DNA of 64,000 nucleotides from Eremophila alpestris peregrina (lineage: Eukaryota > Chordata > Aves > Passeriformes > Alaudidae): positions 1,447,852 to 1,511,851 of the forward strand of contig WMCF01000025.1 in assembly GCA_009792885.1 (NCBI GenBank), read 5' to 3'. Position numbers and translations under genes: made by a program. The notes under the pieces are model-generated. The model saw only the letters and a program-made list of their open reading frames with translations. It was not told the origin of the DNA and did not search any database. Of the stretch, positions 1 through 11,957 are shown one piece after another. The number at the start of each line of letters is the position of its first letter. Positions within the stretch are counted from its first letter, which is position 1.

Positions 1-253
1 AGGAAATGGCCTCAGGCTGCACCGCAGGGAAGATTCATGTTGGACATCAGGAAGAACTTGTTGACTGGAAGAGTGATCAGACATTGGAACAGTCTGCTCA
101 GGAAGCGGTGGAATCAGCATCCCTGGAATTGTTCATGAAATGTCTGGATGTGGCACTTAGTGCTGGGGTTTAGTTCACATGGTGATGTTTGGTCAGAGGT
201 TGGACTTAATGATCTTGGAGGACTTTTCCCACTTTAATGATTCTGTGATTCTC
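1..253 (+). repeat. CR1 LINE 3' end fragment
   Basis: The sequence matches the 3' untranslated end of an avian CR1 retrotransposon in sense orientation: a GGCTGCACC-like stretch, 'ttggacatcaggaagaactt', and a terminus near 'ttaatgattctgtgattct', the short tail repeat typical of CR1. The copy is truncated by the window edge and is non-coding. It lies in what should be FH intron 1. Confidence 0.85.
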
Positions 254-1853
254 ACCTCAGAGAGTTCCTTGAGTCTGTGGTTTGTCTGTGTAATAACCAA
301 TTTAGATATTTTTTTCTGAGGACTTGTCTTCCCTGAGGTCTTGTGGACTTCTTGTATCCTCAGCATCAGCTGCCAAGAAGTTCTGTCAGTCTGTGACTTG
401 TGTGAAGAGCAGCTCCCTTTCCCTTGCTTTGAACCTGACTCCTACAAGCATGTTAGGGCTCCTGTGTCTTGTATTGGAAGAGACAGTGAGCAGTTAATAC
501 TGGTTATATACCTCAGTTTTCCTTCAATCCCCGGGTTATCTGTTCTTCTGAACAAAAAAGTCACTTGAATTAAGAAGGCTTCTCCCTACCTTTTGCCAAC
601 TTTATTGCCTTTGAACTGCCGCACTAATACATGTTTTGGGCATGAAATAACCAAATCTGCACAAAGACCTCAGTCAATGAATCATGGTGGCAAAGCAGTT
701 TCTGTTTGTATCCTCTGCTTTTCTTGATAGTTCCTCACATTTGATTTTCATTCACTGCACTGCAAGACTCACTTGACTCTATTGATCCAGAGGCTTGATT
801 CCCAAGGACTCACCCCTGAGGGTCATGGTTAGGTCCTGAACTTGGCACTGGATATGCTTATACCCTGCCTACAGGGCTGAGATTGTTTTACTCTATCCAT
901 GATAAAGAAATGAAAAAGACTTCTCCCCCTTCCCTGAAGACTCTGAAAGAAGGTGATCTTCTCTCCTGGGAAAGGATAAATACCATTCTCACAGAAAATT
1001 GGGACTTTGCTGACCAAGGTGTTGGAAGAGGAAGAATAAACTGTTCTTGCATCCTGTCAGTTCCAAAAGCTTTGTAGAGCTGCATATGAATGTGATCACA
1101 TCATCACAAATTAATGGGCTGTTCTACAAAAAGTAAAGAATTACTTTTTTGGGGTCTGTCAATTAAAATTAATTTATCTGTACCTGTGTTAGATAATAAC
1201 AGATGCTAGGTGGATACATGACCCAGAAATATTGCCATACATACATATAGCACAAAATACTCTTAACATAGTTCCTTTGTGTTGCACAGCTAGAGAGCAT
1301 CTGTGTTCCTGGTTTATTAAGCTAGAAAGGGTAATTAATGGTCAGTAACACGGTACTGGATTAGTCAGTTGCTCCCTTCCAGTATTAAGTGTCCAGTGCA
1401 GTGTGGATTTCAAGTAGGAATTATGTTACATGTGTGTTGATTGCTGCCCAAATTCTTGCCATGCTACTTCCTCGGATGGGTTTTAACAGAACACCCATTC
1501 TGTAAATTGTGAATTTACAGAAGTTACTGATTCCTAAGTTACTGATTCCTTGAAAAGGACTCCTTGAAGCAGAGTCTCTCATCAGGATGTTTCATGCCGT
1601 GGCCACTGAGATCTTAAGCCTTGTAGTGCTGCCTGTCACCATGGGTCAGCTATGGTACACAGTTTGTAGCTGTGGCTTTTAATGAGACAGCTGCTCAAAC
1701 TAGAAAAATGTCTCAACTTTGAAGATATAATTAGAAACATAGCTTTGTGTCTTGCCTTTGTATTTTTTCCCATCTTCTTTTTCTTGACTACCTGCTTTCA
1801 AAAAGAATATACTGATTATCAGTGTTTGAATTTCTGTTTTTCCTTTTTTATAG
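254..1853. other. FH intron 1 (3' part), no gene seen
   Basis: This is AT-rich sequence between the CR1 tail and the first FH exon in the window. The open frames inside it (for example 341-568 and 883-1077) show no family resemblance, no coherent splice signals and no conserved motif. The stretch ends in the pyrimidine tract and TAG acceptor at 1851-1853. I see nothing else in it. Confidence 0.7.
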
Positions 1854-4800
1854 TCTTCTAAAGAGGCTTTCAGGATAGAATATGATACCTTTGGTGAACT
1901 GAAGGTCCCAAGTGACAAATACTATGGTGCCCAAACTGTAAGATCTACGATGAACTTCAAGATTGGAGGTGTTTCAGAAAGGATGCCAGTAAGTAATTCA
2001 AATCTGTGCTCTCTTCTTCTTAGAGTATGTTTTGTATGTTAAAGTGAATATCTTCTGAATACCTTCTTCTTAGGCTTTTGCTGGAAGTGTGAGCAACCTT
2101 GAATTTTAATTAAAGGTAGAAATTTCATGGCAAAATATTATTCTGGTAGAAATATTACTTGTTGTGTTTTAATAAATTGAAAATTGCTTTTGAATCATTT
2201 TATGGTGTTGCTTTATTTTTTTAATAACCAGGATGAATAGAATTCTGCCTTTCATCTTTACAAAGATGAAAAAGCAAATGGAATAATTTGATGGAGCATT
2301 TATATAGTTTGTTATTGAAGTAGCCTAATATAGCACGAGTTGATAAAAACTTAATTAGTTATGTGTAGCTGTGCATAGGCCATTAATGTGCACATGCTTT
2401 GTCATACACTGACTCTCCATGTAGTGAAATTCGTCAGTTTTCCCTCAAAAGGCTGTTTTAGAAATGGAACCAGTTCAATTCTAACGCATGCAACTTTTGA
2501 TACACAGAACATACCTGGGCTTGCAAAAACAGCTGTGTGCTGCCCTCTGGACTGCCTGGATGAATGTCACTGTTAGTGGGAGCATAGGTCAGATGACCTG
2601 ATTGCTCTCTGGTTTGGCTGATGGACTACTGCTGGATTTAAGTTCAGAAGGAGTTTGGTTTAGAGCAAGACATGCACTATAAATTGATAACATGTCCTTT
2701 GGGGGAAAGAAATTGTGTGTTTAAACTTACCCTTGTGTCTCAGGTCCAAGTCATAAGGGCTTTTGGCATCTTGAAGAGAGCAGCTGCTGAAGTAAATCAA
2801 GACTATGGTCTGGACCCAAAGATTGCCAAAGCCATTGTACAGGCAGCAAATGAGGTAGGAACGAGCTGTTCAAAATGCTGCAACTGCCACTGTGTTTTTG
2901 TTAAGCTTTTCACAGGAGGTTGGGGGATTGCATTTCTCAGATTGTTAGAGGAAAGTGTTTCTATTAGTTAATCTTGTTCTCCAGAGATCATTTACTTGAA
3001 ATAATATTTTGCTATTTTCTTTCTTGCATGTAAAGAAATGATAGAATGGTCAAATGCATGTTGATAAATGCCATCCAAGTGCAGAGAGTTGTGAGTGACC
3101 ATTATTTCAGATGTGATAATACCAGGTGTTTTACTTTGAATAAATCAACAGATTTGTTTATCTAGAAGCATTTTTAACAGAGTTTTCTTGTCTTGACTAG
3201 CTTAAAAACATTTCAGTGGTGGCAGAAGCTGTATCCTCTTCCTAACAGCTATAGTACCTTAAGTCCCAAGACCCAATAGGTTTGGAGAACTCCAGAATAT
3301 GTCCAGGCTCTTCTTCTGGTTTATAGGGTTCCCCTAGTTAAAGGTGGATTAGAAGTTTTGGTGGATTAAGGCTCCTTAGTTTAGATTCATAAATTCTGAA
3401 AGTTGTTTGTGGCTTGCTTTATTGTTTTAAAATAGCCCTGCTATGATACCCTCTCCCTCACCTCCAAAATAATTTTCTAATACAATTTTAATAAAAAGAG
3501 GAATCAAGTTACTCTTGGAGGTAGGAATGTTGCCCCTGTATAAGATGGGAAATACAGAAGAGCCTATCTTGAAAAGCATGATTCCAGGAGGACTGATGCA
3601 TCCTGATAAGCTGATTGTTAAGCCTCAGAGTTGTGACAACAGCTCCTTTGTTTTTCTGAGGCTAACATTCGTGGGGGTGATACTTCTGAGCACAGATTTT
3701 GGTACTATACAAACACATGCTTAGAAAACTCTCTGAATGTGTCTGAGATTCAACAGGCTCCAAAAAATGTTGATCAAACAGGAGAGTGCCTTACAGGAAG
3801 GAGGTGTTTGATACTGCTGGCTTCTGCTGGCTTCATTGATGCAACATGTAATGTCTACAGGTGTAAGAGGTCTGGAACTTCCCTGTATGGAATTTCTTTA
3901 TTGAGAGCTATCAGAGTCCAGTTACAGAGAGAAAAGACGTAACCTGAAATACCTTTTAAAAATATTTCCTGTCTATGTCTCTAGAACATAAAATCAAATT
4001 CTATATATCACTGTATTCACAATTCAGTGTCTTCAAAAAGCATAGCAAATGGGGTTTTTTCCCTTTTAATATCTGGTACTACATAAAGATATCTTAATTA
4101 TTCTAGTGTAAATTCACTAATTGCTATATGTAGATGTGACAATATAATGGAGAGCATAATTATGGCAATAACATTTTCAGGTTTATGCTTTTTTTTTTTC
4201 CTAGTGGAACTGTTTTTCTCTGTTTTTTCTATTATAGGTAGCTGAAGGAAAATTAAATGATCACTTCCCTTTGGTGGTATGGCAGACTGGGTCAGGAACT
4301 CAAACCAATATGAATGTCAATGAAGTCATCAGCAACAGAGCTATTGAGATACTGGGAGGCACACTGGGAAGCAAAAAGCCAGTGCATCCGAATGATCATG
4401 TTAACAAAAGCCAGGTTATTACACTTGTTATATACTGCTTTTAATTTCAAAAGTTTTGTGTCTTTGAATGGTGAATTTGGAGTTTTCTTGTATCCACTGT
4501 TTAGGTTAAAAAAAAAAAAAGTTTTGTGGTCAACTTTGGCAACAATTTTCTGTTTTTTTCAGTTTAAATGAACTTTAAGATGTGCTCCAATGACAGTTTG
4601 AGCTTTTCAGATTAAAAACTTCGAACTCATTCATGATAGATAAATCTACACATAATGTATTAGATAGTGGTGGCCTTGAGACAACCACTGCTACAGTCTT
4701 AATGATGTTAAGTATAGGTCCAGTTTCTAAAAGTTGGATCATGATAGATATTTTTATTATATTTCTCTCTTGAACTGCACCTACCTTGAAGGAAAGATGA

Positions 4801-7800
4801 GGCCACTGACTTGGTTATTTCCTTCCTGATCCTGTGTGCTTACTCTGTGAACTGTGTATTACTGTAATACTCTGTATTCTGTGAACTATGGATTTAACAT
4901 TACCAAAGCAACACATGGGTTTTAAAGTCACCTACAATTCTTTTAAAATCATCTGTCCGTTATCATAACTATCGTAATTTTTTTTTTTTTGTCCCAAGGT
5001 TGCTATGAACAGTCTATTGAATTTACTTCCTGTGGGTGTAGTCATAAAAAGTTGATTTATCAATAAGGAACTGACCTTGTGGAACACCCCAAGTTGCTTA
5101 TTCTTAGTTTAGTTTCTAATGGTTTATGAGATAAAGAGAATAAATCTGCACATTTATATCTTACAGCAGCAATGGTGAGAAAAGCTTGTAAATTAATTTC
5201 TTGAATTTTCTCCACAGAGTTCAAATGACACTTTCCCCACAGCAATGCATATTGCTGCTGCCCAGGAGGTTAATGAGGTCTTGTTACCTGGACTAAAGAA
5301 GCTGCAGAATGCCCTTGAAGGGAAATCCAAAGAGTTTTCCCAAATCATAAAAATAGGGCGCACCCATACGCAAGATGCTGTTCCGCTTACACTTGGGCAG
5401 GTAAAAAAAAATTAACAATTATGCATTTCTCTGGAAAATTCAAACTTAGGTCAAACTTAAAGATGCCTAAATTAAGTTGATAGTTTAGGATAAAATGTAG
5501 GCAAATGGCTGAATCTCAGCCTCAGTATTTTCAGTCTGTACTGGAATTCGCCAGATACGCTGTACTCTAATTTTTAATAATTTTTATTAATTTTTCCCAT
5601 ATATGTTTTATTTCCAACAGTAGTAAAATACAAATTATTTTTAAATGGTGTTTCATTACCAGATAGCACAGCAAAATTTTCCTGATACACTGATACTGCA
5701 GGGAAGAGGTAGTTATTGTATGTAATCTGTAAATTTAGGTAAGTTATGTTTTACCAATGCACAAAACTACTAAGTATTGTGAATGAAAATTTTCAATACA
5801 TAATCTTGTGTGTATAAATATATATATATATATAAAAGATGGCAAATGTTATCATATTGTCAGGAATTGCTTATGTTACAGTAATTTAGTAATGAATTAA
5901 ACCAAATTGATAGAAAAGCGGGTAGAATTTATGGATTTTTTCCAAGAATCCACAAATGGGGTTTTCAGTAACTAAAATTAGGTGAACAAAGCCAAGATCC
6001 ATTTCTCTATTTGTACTTTGAGAATATCAATGTAATCTTGGAGCTGGTTTACAATGGAATCAGATCCTGCTAAGTACATAACTAAGATAAAATATGAGAG
6101 AAAGATGCATTATGTATATGCTTTTGTATATTAAGATTGGTTTAATGTGTAATTTTTTGTAGCATGGGAGCAGTCATTTAACAGATAAATACTTTCTGTC
6201 TTAATGAAAACATGCTTAGATTTAGCATTTGGGTGAAGTTCAGTGCCTTCAGTTTTTTGAAAGGAATTAGTCAAATCGTGTTAAAAATCTAAAGTAGTCT
6301 GGATGCTTATTCTTGGTTGTTGTCTTTGTTCCTTAACTTTGCCCTCCTTTCTTTCAAAGGAATTTAGTGGCTATGTGCAGCAAATTAAATATGGTGTGGC
6401 TAGGATTGAATCCACCATGCCGAGGGTGTACCAGCTGGCAGCTGGTGGGACTGCAGTTGGCACGGGCTTGAACACAAGAATTGGCTTTGCTGAGAAAGTT
6501 GCTGCTAAAGTGGCTGAACTGACAGGTGAGGAATGATAATTGGGAATGAGTTACCAGTAAAGCAGGGTATGTAAAAAGCGGTCAAATTCAAACTAAATCT
6601 GTCCAGCTTCCATACTTCTCATAAGCTTAAACTGTATTTTTGTTTTAATGTGAAACTTCTGTTAATGCCCTGTGTTACATGCCTTCTACTTCAGGTTTTT
6701 CATGTGATGTATTTTTGTAATTACACTCAGTGCATTGAAAGTGACTGAAATGATGGTGTTTATCCAAGCAAGGCTCTTTGGATATGGATACAGTTTCAGA
6801 CTTCTATTTTTAGCCCAACTATAATGCTTCTGTCTTGATCTTTGCTCCTCTGGCTCTCTTAATTTACAGTGACTTGGTGAAAAAGAAAGAAGAAAATGCT
6901 TCCAAATCTACTCTGTTTTTTTCATATGAAAGAGTAAAAGTTAACTCTGATATTTTTGATTCTGTCTTTATAGATCTTAAAACTTTATTTACAGAGTAAT
7001 TGAGTTTTTTGATCTGTAAACCAGATCTTTTGTGTCACAGCATCTGTTTTCAAAATGCCCCCCAAACAAATGTGTACATCTGTCACTTATATTTGCTGTA
7101 AAATCTGAAATCACTTAGTGACAGTATTTTTGTTTTAATGGACCTATTATTCACTGTCTTTTAGGGGGTCAAGGCTGTGACTTGCTGTAAACAACAGCTG
7201 CCAGGAGCAGTACAGGGCATGTTTTGGTGGTGTTAGGAAGCTCTCCCATGTCAGTGGACGTTTTGTGTCCTGTATGGGCAGGTTGTGTGAGTAGAGCAGG
7301 CTCCTGAAGTTCTTCATGCTCTTATAGAGGGTGGTTATTGGCAAGAACAAAAGGAGAAGTTTGGATGGATCTGTGTAACTGAGAAGGTAGCTATGCAGTT
7401 CACAAGCCTAAGCAAATTGGGTGGGATTTGGTGTTTGTCAGGAAGTGCAGGACACTGGAAGTTACAGGAATTATGCTGCTCTCCTTCTGACTGGTGCTGA
7501 AAGCTTAGATCAGTCGTTCTGGGGGGCAGAAGTCCAGCCCACAGTCAGTCCTTAGTGATGTCTGTAATTTTTTTACAGTCCCATTCTGCTGGGACTGTCC
7601 TTCCATGGTGAAGTCCTGAAGGAGTGTTTTTCATCATGGAACCTAGGCTTACATTTCAGGCATGTAATTAACATAAACAAGAGCTGTTCCTTCCATTGCT
7701 CCTGTGTTCTTGCTGTTGGCAGGCATACTCCTAAGTCTGATCCAGCTTTCCCATGTTCTGGCTGGTTTATCCATTCCATTGTGACCCATTGTGATTACTT

Positions 7801-10800
7801 CTTACTTACCCTAATGCCTGCACTGTGCTGCAAAAACATCTATTTTTATAACTGAAAGCATCACAGCAGTTAAAATCTAAAGCATCTAACTTGATTTAAT
7901 GCAAGAAATGCCTAAGTTGGGCTAACTTTTGGAAGATTATTGACATTCACAAAACACTGTGCTGCAGAAGCAATGCTTAGAATGCCACACAGTGTGAAGG
8001 CTTGAAATTGTTGTAGGTGGATGCTCAAATTTTATACTCTTCTGTATTTTATTGACTTTCATTGTGTCTTCTTGTATTTAATTTACTTTGAGAAATATAT
8101 TTGTGAAGAAAGCTCTAGAGGAAAGAGATGATCTTACAGGGTTGTTAATTTTTAATTTTTTATTAAGCTAGCTAAGTGTTTGATTGTCTGGTTTATGTCT
8201 GCAAGGAAGTGCTTCACTGGTTTAATGTTTACACCCTCTCCCTGTAGGTTTGCCTTTTGTCACTGCTCCAAATAAGTTTGAAGCTCTTGCAGCCCACGAT
8301 GCTTTAGTGGAGCTCAGTGGAGCCATGAACACAGTGGCGTGCAGTCTGATGAAGATAGCTAATGACATTCGCTTCCTGGGCTCTGGGCCACGCTCTGGGC
8401 TGGGAGAACTCATCCTGCCTGAAAATGAACCAGGGAGCAGCATCATGCCAGGTACAGAGAACACACATGGAGAAAAATGATCTGTTTCTTTTTTAGTTTT
8501 TGCACCACTCTCTCTTAAAAAATGTTTACCAAACACCATCACAAATGTCAGTATGTCCATGATTCTCTCAGGTTTTATCTACTGCTCTATTTTACCAAAA
8601 CCTCTGTTCATAAAAAGGCTTGTACAGCTGTGTGTTGGTTAGTGTATGGGGGAGAGTAGTATCTGTAGGAAAATGGCTTTATTACACAAGTGTATTTCTC
8701 AAAGCTTTCTTTTGGAATTGCAGGATCTCTACAGTTTTTAGGTAGAGGCTTTTCTGCAATAATCTTTAATCTGTGAATTGTAGTAATACTGTAATGTAAC
8801 TTGACTTTGGTCCCTACATCCTAACACGATTCATGTTACACACTCACATTTTCCCTTCTGCAATGATCTCATTGTATGGGAAGATAAGAAAGAAAGGAAT
8901 CATACTAGCAATCATTCCTCTCCTCTCCTAAAAAAGTATGTACATATGAATATTGCACATCCAAAACTATTCTAAGATTGTTCTTCCTGTATGATAAACT
9001 ATAAAAGAAACAGCTCATGAGCATATGTAGCTCTAAAAAAGCAAACAATGAATGTTCTTACTAGGATTGTGTCTAAAAATTAAATGATAAAACCATAAAC
9101 TTGCTTGGAAGCCACTCTAACTTGGTGTGTTTGTTGGGTTTGCAGGGGATTGTTTTTCTGGGTTTATCCATTTTGCTTTTTTTCTGACAGAGTGTACTAA
9201 CTTTATCAGAAAGTAATTCTATCAAATCAGTAATACTTTTCTTGAGCTGAGTGAGATTTGTTAGTGGTCTCCCAGAAATGCAAACTTGCACATGTGAAGA
9301 CAGGTTATAATCTCTTAAGAACTGTGGTAATGAACAGCTGTTTAGTTCATGTTGAGCTATTGAGCTCATGCTCAGAGTCTTGGGAGACTGCTGAAGCAGC
9401 CATGGCTGTTTTACAAATCCTCTCTGAAAATATTGGAATAGTAATTTTAGTAATTTGTGGAAATACCTTATTTTCTGTGGGGTGCAGGTACAGATGAGTA
9501 AGACAAGTCACCTTTTACAAAACATTTTCTATTGAATGTGATTTGGTAAAAGGCTACTGGTGGTTGGTTTGTTTGTTTTTCCCCTCCCTTCTCCTTTGGT
9601 AACGTTTTTTTCTCGCTTTCACAACCAGGAAAAGTGAACCCTACTCAGTGTGAAGCTGTCACCATGGTGGCAGCCCAAGTTATGGGAAATCATGTTGCTG
9701 TTACTGTAGGAGGAAGCAATGGACACTTTGAACTGAACGTCTTTAAGCCCATGATGGTAAGTTCATAAAGATTGACCTATCTAGGACTTTTTAAGTAGTT
9801 ACTTGTACAGTCAGTGAACACTTGAACACTGCTAAGGTTGGGGCATCTGCAGCATCCCTCAGATACTGTTCCAGTATCTCACTACTCTCACAGTAAAGAA
9901 TTTCTTCCTGATACCAAGCCTGAATATCCCTCCTTCAGTCTGTACCCATTGCTCCTTGTCCTATCACTGCAAGTCCTGACAAAGAGTCCCTCTCTGCCTT
10001 CCCTGTAGGCACCCTTCCAGATACTGGAAGGAAAATAGCCTGTTAAATAGGTTGAAATTGCAGGGAGGGCACAGGTCATGAACAAAGGTGCCAGAATGTG
10101 CAACTAGTAATATCTGAATTAAATAATTGGTCTTTCTTTCTTTGTCTTCTTAGATTAAAAATGTTTTAAACTCTGCAAGACTTCTAGGAGATGTGTGTGT
10201 TTCTTTCACTGACAACTGTGTAGTTGGAATCCAAGCCAATACGGATAGGATCAACAAACTGATGAATGAATCTCTGATGTTGGTAACAGCACTGAACCCA
10301 CATATAGGTAGGTTTAAGGCTCAAAAACTTCTCAGAAAATACCAAAATATTTTGTGGTAACATGATTTTGTACACTTAATTTATGTTGTCACAATGCTTG
10401 TGAGGCCAAGTCAGGTCAAAAGTTAATTCACTTCAGCATCACCAGTTGCTGTTGTAAAAGCTCTGTTCTCCTTGCAGTGGCCATGCCAGGGTGCTGGAAA
10501 AATAACTGATTAGAGTCAAAAGGAGATTGGGAAAATTTATGTACCTGTTTTCCTAAATTATCATTATTAGAGGTCCAGTGAAAGACTACAATATGAGATT
10601 TTTTTAAAGGAGAAGATCTCATAAATCTTTGATCTAAATTAAGATCAGAATAACAAAACTTTCACTTCAAGTAAGGAGTAAACATTTGGCATGCATTTCC
10701 TACAAATTGAGTTAAGCAGTAATAGTAATAGCTAGCAAATAATTTTCCAAAGACCGTGTCCTACTTTTCTCTCACCTCTTAATGAATCATCTAAAATTGC

Positions 10801-10977
10801 AAATGGATAACTTGTTGGTTTTGTTTTGTAACAGGATATGATAAAGCAGCCAAGATTGCCAAAACAGCGCACAAAGAGGGGACAACGTTAAAAGAAGCTG
10901 CTATAAAGCTGGGGTTCCTTACATCAGACCAGTTTGATCAGTGGGTGAAGCCTAAAGATATGTTAGGTCCTCAGTAA
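1854..10977 (+). CDS. FH: Fumarate hydratase (fumarase), exons 2-10, 5' partial
   Basis: Class II fumarase, which hydrates fumarate to L-malate in the mitochondrial TCA cycle and has a cytosolic/nuclear form. Exons: 1854-1988, 2744-2854, 4238-4414, 5218-5400, 6360-6525, 8248-8451, 9629-9756, 10154-10307, 10835-10977 (stop TAA). All phases join, giving 466 residues; with a human-sized exon 1 of about 44 residues the total would be about 510, the human length. Visible family landmarks: FRIEYDTFGELKVPSDKYYG at the start, GSGTQTNMNVNEV (substrate region), the catalytic-histidine segment GRTHTQDAVPLTLGQ ending exon 5, and the signature loop GSSIMPGKVNP split over exons 7 and 8. The mitochondrial leader (exon 1) is outside the window. 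The exon 4 donor is unusual (cag|gttatt). The gene looks intact, not a retrocopy. Confidence 0.97.
5815..5835. repeat. (TA)n microsatellite in FH intron 5
   Basis: An alternating TA run of about 20 bases lies in the intron between FH exons 5 and 6. It is a simple repeat and probably length-polymorphic. Confidence 0.8.
9845..10035 (-). repeat. CR1 LINE fragment, antisense, in FH intron 8
   Basis: The text from 'tactgttccagtatctcact' through 'ctccttgtcctatcactgca' to 'gacaaagagtccctctctgc' is the reverse complement of the avian CR1 3' region. It is diverged and truncated at both ends. It sits between FH exons 8 and 9 and does not touch their splice sites. Confidence 0.75.
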
Positions 10978-11019
10978 CTTCTGTAAAAAAAAAAAAAAAG
11001 TGTTCTTAATATAAAAAAA

Positions 11020-11029
11020 AATAAATAAA
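11020..11029 (+). terminator. FH polyadenylation signal
   Basis: Two overlapping AATAAA hexamers (11020-11025 and 11024-11029) lie about 45 bases after the FH stop codon, following A-rich sequence. This predicts a very short FH 3' UTR with cleavage near 11045, just where the antisense CR1 copy begins. Confidence 0.65.
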
Positions 11030-11044
11030 ACAAATATGATATCA

Positions 11045-11655
11045 TATAATCCATCATTTGGAAAAGGCCTCTGAGATCACTGAGCCCAAGCTATGACTGA
11101 ACACCACCGAGTGCCACATCCTGTCTTTCCTTAAACACCTCCATGGACAGTGACTCTACCACCTCCGTGGGTGGTCCAATCCCATGTCTAACCACCGTTT
11201 CTGTGAAGAAATTATTTTAATGTCCAGCCTAAACCTCCCCTTAAGGTGCACCTTAAGACTGTGTCCTCTTGTCCTGTCACTTCTTACCTGGGAGAAGAGA
11301 CCAACCCCCATCTGTCTACACCCTCCTTTCCGGCTGTTGTAGAGAGCGGTAAAGGTCTCTCCTGAGCCTCCTTTTTGCCAGGCTGAACAGCCCCAGGTCC
11401 CTCAGCAGCTCATGGGACTTGTGCTCCAGACCCTTCATGAGCTTTGTTGCCTTTCTGTGGGCTTGCTCCAGTACCCTCCTTTCCTTCCTGAACTGAGCGG
11501 CCCAGAACTGGACACAGCACTCGAGGCGTGGCCTCAGCAGTGCCGAGTACAGGGGGACAATCCCTGCCCTTACCCCGCTGGCCTCACTGTTCCTGATTCT
11601 TAGCGCGGTTTTGGTACACTTTATACGTTTCCCAGGCATTTTTGACAGATCGGCT
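11045..11655 (-). repeat. CR1 LINE, antisense, with remnant of the ORF2 C terminus
   Basis: A copy of about 600 bp in reverse orientation. At the left it has the diverged 3' tail ('aatccatcatttggaaaagg'), then the 3' region, then coding sequence. Read on the minus strand around 11330-11560 it gives the end of the CR1 reverse-transcriptase polyprotein (SALLRPRLECCVQFW, ATKLMKGLEHKS, LGLFSLAKRRLRRDL). It is 5' truncated and not autonomous. It occupies most of the space between the FH poly(A) site and the CHMP5 promoter. Confidence 0.9.
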
Positions 11656-11759
11656 CCACTGACATTATGGGGGTGACCCTGCACTGCGAGCAGGCGCTGC
11701 AGACCCAGCAGCTGGCTACACGGGCTGTGGTGAGGGACAAAAGCGTCCCCGTGTGCGGG

Positions 11760-11957
11760 GCTGCACAGCCTCCGTGCGGTCCGAGGGGACCCCGGGTGGC
11801 CGGGAGCAGGGCTGGGAGCTGGGGCTGTGCCGCCGGGACAGCGCTTCCTGCTTCCCTCGGCCCTCCCTCCGCGGGGCGGGGCCGGCAGTGGGGTTCCGGG
11901 TCGGCCGGGAGCTGCCGCCGCTGCCGGGCCCGGGAGCGACTCCGAGGCACCGCCGCC
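11760..11957 (+). promoter_or_regulatory. CpG-rich promoter and 5' UTR of CHMP5
   Basis: A GC- and CpG-rich stretch without TATA box that leads into the CHMP5 ATG ('accgccgccatgaac', a good Kozak context with C/G-rich leader). The CpG-rich stretch continues through exon 1 into the start of intron 1 (to about 12120). The transcription start cannot be placed from sequence alone. A CR1 copy ends about 100 bases upstream of this stretch. Confidence 0.6.

Noticed and set aside
1854..10977. FH as a processed retrocopy moved next to CHMP5
   Set aside because: All exon boundaries are separated by introns with splice sites and the frame is intact, so this is a genuine multi-exon gene.
11316..11684. 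122-codon open frame on the minus strand before CHMP5
   Set aside because: It is the C-terminal remnant of the CR1 reverse-transcriptase polyprotein within the antisense CR1 copy, not a host gene.
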